Made by a program: the position numbers and the translations under genes. From Mesocentrotus franciscanus (lineage: Eukaryota > Echinodermata > Echinoidea > Camarodonta > Strongylocentrotidae), in the NCBI GenBank assembly GCA_037976565.1, contig CP137684.1, forward strand, positions 25,099,010-25,163,009: 64,000 nucleotides of DNA, written 5' to 3'. The notes under the pieces are model-generated. The model had not been told where the DNA came from. It did not search any database and saw nothing but the letters and a program-made list of their open reading frames with translations. This document shows, in pieces, positions 62,301 to 64,000 of this stretch (within the stretch, counting starts at the first letter, position 1; each line of letters begins with the position of its first letter).

Positions 62301-63696
62301 AATGGAAGCTATGAGGATCGTTAATGTGTCTCAAACCAGCTTGGAATACAAGGAGGCTTGAACCCTAACCCTATTCCACAAGACTATCTCATTTAACTTT
62401 AGGAAGGTGGATGCCTTTTTTTTTCCGAGAGAGAGAGAAAAACCAAAAATACTTTATCATTCCGACTACTCAAGTGTTTTGTTTGTTTGTTTGTTTTTTG
62501 GGTGGGAGACAATTATCTACTCCTTTGATTTCCTGCCAATCGTATCTTTATTTTTACACCAAAATGAATTATTTGCCAGCTTCATGCAGTGCATATGACT
62601 TTGCAATTGAAAACAATAAAATACAGAGCAATATTTTAATTGTGAAGCTTGTGTGAAATGATAAAAATCAATGTACATTAGTAGTAGCGTGAAACTTTCC
62701 TGAGATGTCACTTCTAAATCTAATATGAATGATGAAAACATGAGCACCAACTAAATACCTGCAGCATTACTACAAGTATGAATGGAAAAAGCTAATCAAT
62801 GATGTCATAAACCATGTATGAGATACAGCGTGCTAGGATATGAGGTGTGAAGGTCAAAGGTCAAATGAACATCCATTCAATAAAAGGCTTGGGCTATATG
62901 AGTCATTAATGCAACACAGTTTAGAACACGATAGAATTTATTAAAGCAGCTCATTGTAAAAACTGCTCAATTTTACATCAATCAAAGGAAATATTTCCCT
63001 TCCTCCTCCCCCCTTCCTTCTCTCTCTTTGTCTTTTCCTCTTTTTCTACATTAATAAAACAAACATCTTATAAAACTACATCTTTAGTTATTTCCCAATT
63101 CTTCTTATTCCATATCAAATCATCATGAGACAACAAGGATACCTTTATACAGTAGGCTTACGGTTGCACCATGTGAGAGGGGGAGGACACCCACGTCCGC
63201 AACCCGGTGACTCAAGCCCACACGGACACGTAGCACCCCCACGTCCGCAACCCGGTGACTCAAGCCCACGCACGCCAGCTATTCCACACTCCTGACTTTG
63301 GATAGTCAACCTGTTCGAAATGTCGAGCCCTTCCTACCACCCATCCTCTCCTACCAGTGCTATAGTAGTTCTCTTTAGAACTATAAGCTCAAGAAAGATT
63401 ACCAACAGTCCTTCTCAGGACTACACACACTCAAGAAAGAAAGATTGCCGACAATCCTTTTCAGGACTCCCCAATCTTCCCCTCTCACATGGTGCAACCT
63501 TAAGCCTACTGTATATCTACATCACCATGCAAGCCGATACTTATAAGCAGCATCTAAGAATACCTTTCTATCATTGCCCTTGAGTGCTTCAACCCGTCCC
63601 TTCTGAGGGCGCCGTACAACATCATCTTCATTCCGTCCTGGTTTGGAAGCGTTAGCCATCACAACATCGGGTACAGCTTGGGAAGTTGTACTACCA
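34593..63696 (-). CDS. PPFIA: liprin-alpha, C-terminal two-thirds (13 exons, 5' end outside window)
   Basis: Scaffold that binds LAR-type receptor phosphatases through its SAM domains and organises presynaptic active zones and focal adhesions. Minus-strand exons: 63564-63696, 60710-60933, 59327-59478, 58403-58656, 56726-56788, 48848-48987, 47614-47792, 45085-45172, 44038-44320, 40315-40490, 39587-39684, 38784-39028 and 34593-34913. They join in phase to 784 residues and a stop. Order: end of the coiled-coil region, [20 protein letters not shown] block (about 48-67), Ser/Pro linker, KKKHELL-type leader, SAM1 (about 415-490), SAM2 (about 510-580), SAM3 (about 598-665), tail ending TYSC, a PDZ ligand. 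SAM sequences are near-identical to vertebrate PPFIA. Which vertebrate paralogue it matches best cannot be told; invertebrates usually have one. The N-terminal coiled-coil exons lie past 64,000. Confidence 0.96.
35862..36175 (+). mobile_element. tRNA-derived SINE
   Basis: The tRNA-like head GTCGAGTGTTTTAAGCACTTG...GGGTTTGATCCCGACAC contains a B-box-like GGTTTGATCCC. The body includes CACTAATGTCCTTTAGCAAG and GGCATTAATCTACATTTGCC, shared with the copy at 54690-54977. It ends near TTAAGCGCTTAGAGAC. Confidence 0.8.
36545..36745 (-). mobile_element. tRNA-derived SINE (minus strand)
   Basis: On the minus strand it opens with GTGCTATAGCTCAGTGGTAG, a near-perfect A box, and GGTCCTGCATTCAAAACC as the B-box region. 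The body TTTGATAAGGCATTAATCCT follows. The head is a tRNA-like module and not a functional tRNA: the 3' acceptor stem is replaced by SINE body. Confidence 0.8.
38784..39028 (-). CDS. PPFIA: liprin-alpha exon: SAM3
   Basis: Encodes [40 protein letters not shown] and [17 protein letters not shown], ending GTERRLEE. This is the third SAM domain. Acceptor TTGTTTTTTTCAG, donor GAAGAG|GTAATG, end phase 0. Confidence 0.97.
39029..39332 (-). repeat. 36-37 bp tandem repeat abutting the SAM3 acceptor, with duplicated splice site
   Basis: About six copies of a unit with GAATACATTCAAATAACC and TTTCATAGTCTGATTG run from about 39103 to 39332. The innermost, longer unit (39085-39140) duplicates the real exon border. 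CCATACAAAAACATCTGAAAAAC parallels CCATACTAATGCATCTGAAAAAAC at 39015. It therefore carries a second TTTTTCAG|ATG acceptor about 71 bp upstream. Confidence 0.85.
39587..39684 (-). CDS. PPFIA: liprin-alpha exon: end of SAM2
   Basis: Encodes [20 protein letters not shown] and [12 protein letters not shown], matching NSFQCGIMCLRRLNYDRKEL of vertebrates. Acceptor TTTTCAAACAG. The donor GTCAAAG|GTTAGT gives the in-phase join VKDALVW. Confidence 0.93.
39685..40314 (-). other. liprin-alpha intron, nothing seen
   Basis: 630 bp of AT-rich sequence with no repeat or exon that I can support. Confidence 0.6.
40315..40490 (-). CDS. PPFIA: liprin-alpha exon: start of SAM2
   Basis: Encodes [40 protein letters not shown] and [18 protein letters not shown], nearly identical to vertebrate liprins. 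The acceptor CCAATTGAACAG follows a strong C/T tract. Upstream sequence stays open in the same frame ([17 protein letters not shown]), so an alternative upstream acceptor could add a proline-rich insert. Confidence 0.96.
41010..41568. mobile_element. 559-bp inverted-repeat DNA transposon (non-autonomous)
   Basis: Terminal repeats of about 58 bp run from TAGGGACTTTTTGATTTGCA through GGACTGCTACGTATGCGGTC at the left. The complement, GACCGCATACGTAGCAGTCC to CGAAAAGTCCCTA, is at the right. The arms match at all but a few positions. No transposase; no convincing target duplication beyond TA. Confidence 0.9.
42371..42696. mobile_element. MITE-B copy 2
   Basis: TTAAAGCCCCTCTAAAG...GAGGCGCTTTAA. Long arms pair across GTGAAAGAGGATGTCATTTA and TAAATGACATCCTCTTTCAC. 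A G-run at about 42606-42616 interrupts the right arm. Same family as 24239-24596. Confidence 0.9.
43388..43650 (+). mobile_element. tRNA-derived SINE
   Basis: Head GTTGGCTCAGTCAGTAGAAC (A box) and GGTCGTGGGTTTGAACCCC (B box), body to about 43600, and an (ATT)n tail at 43623-43652. The body differs from the 35862 and 54690 copies, so it may be a separate family. Confidence 0.8.
44038..44320 (-). CDS. PPFIA: liprin-alpha exon: SAM1
   Basis: Encodes [60 protein letters not shown] and [20 protein letters not shown], ending SAPPTSRT. This is the first SAM domain, almost residue-for-residue vertebrate-like. Acceptor CTCCATCTGCAG, donor CGGACG|GTGAGT, end phase 0. Confidence 0.98.
44321..45084 (-). 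other. liprin-alpha intron, nothing seen
   Basis: 764 bp without a recognisable repeat or exon. CTCTCTCTCTCTCTTTAGAA at about 45026 and TTTCTTTCTATCTTGCTCTC occur on both sides of a short duplicated stretch (45012-45050 and 45093-45118). Confidence 0.55.
45085..45172 (-). CDS. PPFIA: liprin-alpha exon: linker before SAM1
   Basis: Encodes [20 protein letters not shown] then EQDRRKKKK, equivalent to the vertebrate SSQDALGL...AEKDRRLKKKH segment. Acceptor TTTTTCTTCCTCAG, donor AAGAA|GTAAGT. It ends two bases into a Lys codon that SAM1 completes. Confidence 0.9.
46327..46680 (+). repeat. 54-bp tandem repeat, about 6.5 copies
   Basis: The unit contains TGTTAGCAAACCTAGTCAGG, GAAACGTTCTAATTGATTTG and TATGAACACAGTCA. 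As 54 is a multiple of three, a 99-codon frame with an 18-residue repeat ([18 protein letters not shown]) stays open on the plus strand. It has no exon context and is very likely fortuitous. Confidence 0.93.
47216..47516 (+). repeat. (GAT)n microsatellite, about 300 bp
   Basis: GATGATGATG repeats with scattered GGT, GTT and AAT variants. All frames stay open (poly-Met/Val, poly-Ile/Thr, poly-Ser), which explains the long reading frames here. Confidence 0.97.
47614..47792 (-). CDS. PPFIA: liprin-alpha exon: linker with GKKEK motif
   Basis: Encodes [40 protein letters not shown] and [18 protein letters not shown]. It matches vertebrate [20 protein letters not shown] and GRLFGKKEK. The acceptor is a NAGNAG pair (TTTTAGCAG|AAAC), so use of either AG changes the product by one residue. 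Donor AAAG|GTAGGT. Confidence 0.95.
47793..48847 (-). other. liprin-alpha intron
   Basis: 1.05 kb holding a MITE-A copy (48361-48672) and two copies of a 42-bp unit, ATGAGCTTAGATAAGACTAG with CTATGCAGTGTCACT, at 48702-48785. Confidence 0.75.
48361..48672. mobile_element. MITE-A copy with damaged left arm
   Basis: The right end is complete (GTGGCATGAATGGTCTGCC...CTTTGTGAAACACCCCCC). The left end is short (GGGGTGTTTCACTAAGACTA) and passes straight into the interior, so part of the left arm is deleted. Confidence 0.88.
48848..48987 (-). CDS. PPFIA: liprin-alpha exon: linker with [11 protein letters not shown]
   Basis: Encodes [40 protein letters not shown] and SQNEQR, matching vertebrate DKATIKCETSPPPTPRAL. 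Acceptor TTTGTCTTTTTTCAG, donor AGAGAAG|GTAAAC. Confidence 0.92.
50425..50697 (+). repeat. 27-bp tandem repeat, about ten copies
   Basis: The unit GTTTAGTAATAGGAGAATGC plus ATTCACT has very few variants. As 27 is a multiple of three, both strands carry open frames with a nine-residue period (HSLFSNRRM and NSECILLLL). No exon context. Confidence 0.95.
51990..52690 (+). repeat. 53-bp tandem repeat, about 13 copies
   Basis: The unit contains CTACTGTTCAATGATTGATT, GCATTTTGTGTTTAAAGATC and AATGTCAAATGG. Two variant types (TTCAATTATTG and TTCATTGATTG; GGCC and GGAC) alternate irregularly. Confidence 0.95.
52767..52924. mobile_element. MITE-C copy 2
   Basis: Inverted ends GGGACCCGTCTTAGAAAC and ATAAGACGGGGCCC, interior shared with 28472-28585 (ATATCAATTGCAACTATGTA) plus about 40 extra bases. 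Confidence 0.88.
54342..54427. mobile_element. minimal Tc1/mariner-like MITE (86 bp)
   Basis: Little more than two joined terminal repeats. CAGTCAAACCTGTCTATAGC at the left and TCACTAAAGCAGGTTTGACTG at the right are flanked by TA at 54340-54341 and 54428-54429. Related to 26768-26930. Confidence 0.88.
54690..54977 (-). mobile_element. full-length tRNA-derived SINE (minus strand)
   Basis: On the minus strand: GTTTCGTGGCTGAGTGGATA (A box), GGTCCGCGGTTCAAGTC (B box), GCACTAATGTCCTTTGGCAA, a central GGGTACCTGGTAGGATTAGT domain, then ATATGCGCTATACAAGAAC. Parts recur at 35862 and 63735. Confidence 0.88.
55084..55232. mobile_element. 149-bp inverted-repeat element
   Basis: CTGGGCCCCATTTCACAAAAC pairs with GGCTTTGTGAAACGGGTCCTGG, and ACAAATGACAGTTTTTGT lies inside opposite TTGTCATTTGTCATTGA. 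The terminus is similar in style to MITE-C but the interior differs. Confidence 0.75.
56726..56788 (-). CDS. PPFIA: liprin-alpha small cassette exon (63 nt)
   Basis: Encodes 21 residues, [20 protein letters not shown] plus K, in phase 0-0. Skipping it would leave the frame intact, as for an alternative cassette. Acceptor TTTGTGACACAG (modest), donor CAGAAG|GTATAG. I do not recognise the sequence in vertebrate liprins. It rests on phase, splice sites and protein-like content only. Confidence 0.55.
56789..58402 (-). other. liprin-alpha intron
   Basis: 1.6 kb with a purine-rich stretch at about 56805-56920 and a MITE-A copy at 57922-58213. No exon seen. Confidence 0.7.
57922..58213 (+). mobile_element. 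MITE-A copy with 6-bp target duplication
   Basis: Element ends GGGTGTTTCACAAAGACTAA and CTTTGTGAAACACCC are directly flanked by CCTGGG at 57916-57921 and 58214-58219. TATGGCAGGCCATTCATGCC is in the left arm and CCTGCCATAGTTCAAGTCC in the right. No coding capacity. Confidence 0.9.
58403..58656 (-). CDS. PPFIA: liprin-alpha exon: Ser/Pro-rich linker
   Basis: Encodes [40 protein letters not shown] and [12 protein letters not shown]. It occupies the position of the poorly conserved vertebrate linker (SSLASSSPPGSGRSTPRR). Acceptor TTTTTCTCGACAG, donor TCAAGG|GTGAGT, phase consistent with both neighbours. Confidence 0.88.
58837..59339 (-). repeat. 98-bp tandem repeat carrying duplicated 5' splice sites
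   Basis: Six units, the left-most decayed. The ACCTGG landmark falls at 58934, 59031, 59129, 59227 and 59325, spacing 97-98 bp. On the minus strand each reads ATCACTACCAG|GTATGTAG. The last one is the genuine exon end, ATCATTACCAG|GTATGTAG at 59327. So the unit includes the final bases of the exon plus the start of the intron. Confidence 0.93.
59327..59478 (-). CDS. PPFIA: liprin-alpha exon: RLIQEEK coiled-coil end
   Basis: Encodes [20 protein letters not shown] then [20 protein letters not shown] and [10 protein letters not shown], matching vertebrate RLIQEEKENTEQRAEEIESR. The acceptor ends CCACAG; the donor ACCAG|GTATGT is copied four more times downstream by the 98-bp repeat. Confidence 0.95.
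59479..60709 (-). other. liprin-alpha intron with one direct repeat
   Basis: 1.2 kb. About 75 bp at 59803-59880 (GGCAGTCTTCCTACTAATCA, GACAGTGTATTAAAG) recurs at 60437-60510. No exon seen. Confidence 0.7.
60710..60933 (-). CDS. PPFIA: liprin-alpha exon: [10 protein letters not shown] block
   Basis: Encodes [60 protein letters not shown] and [14 protein letters not shown], a hallmark liprin-alpha segment. The acceptor is again NAGNAG-like: CATTTCAG|CAG|GTAC, so the start may be 60933 or 60930. Donor ATCAA|GTAAGC. Confidence 0.97.
60947..61275 (-). repeat. 90-92 bp tandem repeat abutting an acceptor
   Basis: 3.5 units; GTGAAGGAGGGAAAAGATGA starts at 60947, 61039, 61131 and 61221. On the minus strand each unit ends in a CTTTTCCCTCCTTCAC pyrimidine tract. 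The innermost copy of that tract is the one in front of the real 3' splice site at 60933. Confidence 0.93.
61500..61815 (+). repeat. (GAAT)n/(GATT)n tetranucleotide tract
   Basis: GAATGAATGAATGATT with interspersed CAAT. It yields long His/Ser/Phe-Ile frames on the minus strand that are artefacts. Confidence 0.97.
63150..63511. mobile_element. 362-bp TA-flanked inverted-repeat element
   Basis: TA at 63148-63149 and 63512-63513 flanks CAGTAGGCTTACGGTTGCAC...GAGAGGGG and CCCCTCTCACATGGTGCAAC...AAGCCTACTG. The interior has two copies of CCACGTCCGCAACCCGGTGA CTCAAGCCCAC (63190 and 63239). CAGT ends with a TA duplication suggest Tc1/mariner. It lies 53 bp beyond the neighbouring exon's donor. Confidence 0.9.
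63564..63696 (-). CDS. PPFIA: liprin-alpha exon, first in window (5' partial gene)
   Basis: Encodes [20 protein letters not shown] then [20 protein letters not shown] and NDRK. The [18 protein letters not shown] join aligns with vertebrate KGRVATLRDEPSKVQ just before TLNEQEWE. Acceptor TTTTCATACAG, donor AGAAAG|GTATTC. It starts with the last base of a codon begun in an exon beyond the window. Confidence 0.88.
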
Positions 63697-63734
63697 CTGT
63701 ATGAAAACAATTAGGATGATAATAGGAATTGTAC

Positions 63735-63860
63735 AGGTGTAATAGTGGTTTGAACACTTGACTGGATATGCAAAGGTTGTAGGTTCAAGCCCCGGTATAC
63801 ATCCTTTGGCAAGACATTCATAATATGTGCCACTCTCCACCCAAGTGTTAACTGGTAGGA
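63735..63860 (+). mobile_element. partial tRNA-derived SINE
   Basis: GTAGGTTCAAGCCCCGG (B box) and CATCCTTTGGCAAGACATTC, then CCACTCTCCACCCAAGTG and ACTGGTAGGA, follow the order of the 54690-54977 SINE. The A box is degenerate. Confidence 0.7.
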
Positions 63861-63981
63861 AAGAATTCCTCAAATGCTGTATGCACTGAAATCACAAACC
63901 TATCTAGAGCCAGTGTAAAACTGGAGAGCCCTAACAACCTTGTGTGGTGGATAAATATATCCAATATCAATATGATATATA

Positions 63982-64000
63982 CAGTGAAACCTGTATGTAA
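63982..64000 (+). mobile_element. start of a Tc1/mariner-like MITE, cut by the window end
   Basis: TA|CAGTGAAACCTGTATGTAA at the very end matches the style of the CAGTCAAACCTG termini at 26768 and 54342. Confidence 0.5.

Larger units (their letters stand above)
60934..63563 (-). other. liprin-alpha intron with repeats and a transposon
   Basis: 2.6 kb. A 90-92 bp tandem repeat lies at 60947-61275, a tetranucleotide tract at 61500-61815 and an inverted-repeat element at 63150-63511. A C/T tract at about 63001-63045 and GAGAGAGAGA at 62430 are also present. No exon seen. Confidence 0.75.

Overview
The window is eukaryotic: AT-rich, intron-rich and full of small transposons. It suggests a marine invertebrate, most likely an echinoderm. 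The frequent ACATGTACATGT and TACCGGTA runs, the tRNA-derived SINEs, and clear animal orthologues with introns of about 0.5-8 kb point that way. The phylum is an inference; no species call is possible from sequence alone.

The left part (1-23,500) holds no gene I can identify. It contains a 3.4-kb array of a 55-bp minisatellite with an inverted block (1-3449) and a 5'-truncated, frameshifted L1/Tx1-like LINE (about 3751-6565). A multi-copy block family follows (8911-13005). Within that block is a tandem satellite split by a 1.09-kb foldback element with arms of about 450 bp and a TA target duplication (11622-12712). Further right are a decayed minus-strand LINE tail (16800-17710) and a cluster of degenerate inverted-repeat elements (19017-20900).

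The centre (23,560-27,200, + strand) is a complete five-exon IMMP1L orthologue, the catalytic subunit of the mitochondrial inner membrane peptidase. It reads as 160 aa with a Ser43/Lys87 dyad, and several short inverted-repeat transposons sit in its introns.

The right part (34,593-63,696, - strand) is the 3' two-thirds of a liprin-alpha (PPFIA) gene, a synaptic/presynaptic scaffold. Thirteen exons splice in consistent phase into 784 residues plus a stop. They cover the end of the coiled-coil region, the linker, three SAM domains and the C-terminal TYSC PDZ ligand. The N-terminal exons lie beyond base 64,000. IMMP1L and liprin-alpha converge tail to tail across about 7.4 kb that I could not fill with genes.

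The most interesting structure is in the liprin-alpha introns. Tandem repeats there have grown out of splice junctions: a 98-bp repeat carries four extra copies of a 5' splice site, and another repeat carries a duplicated 3' splice site. At least five inverted-repeat transposon families and one or more tRNA-derived SINE families recur through the window.
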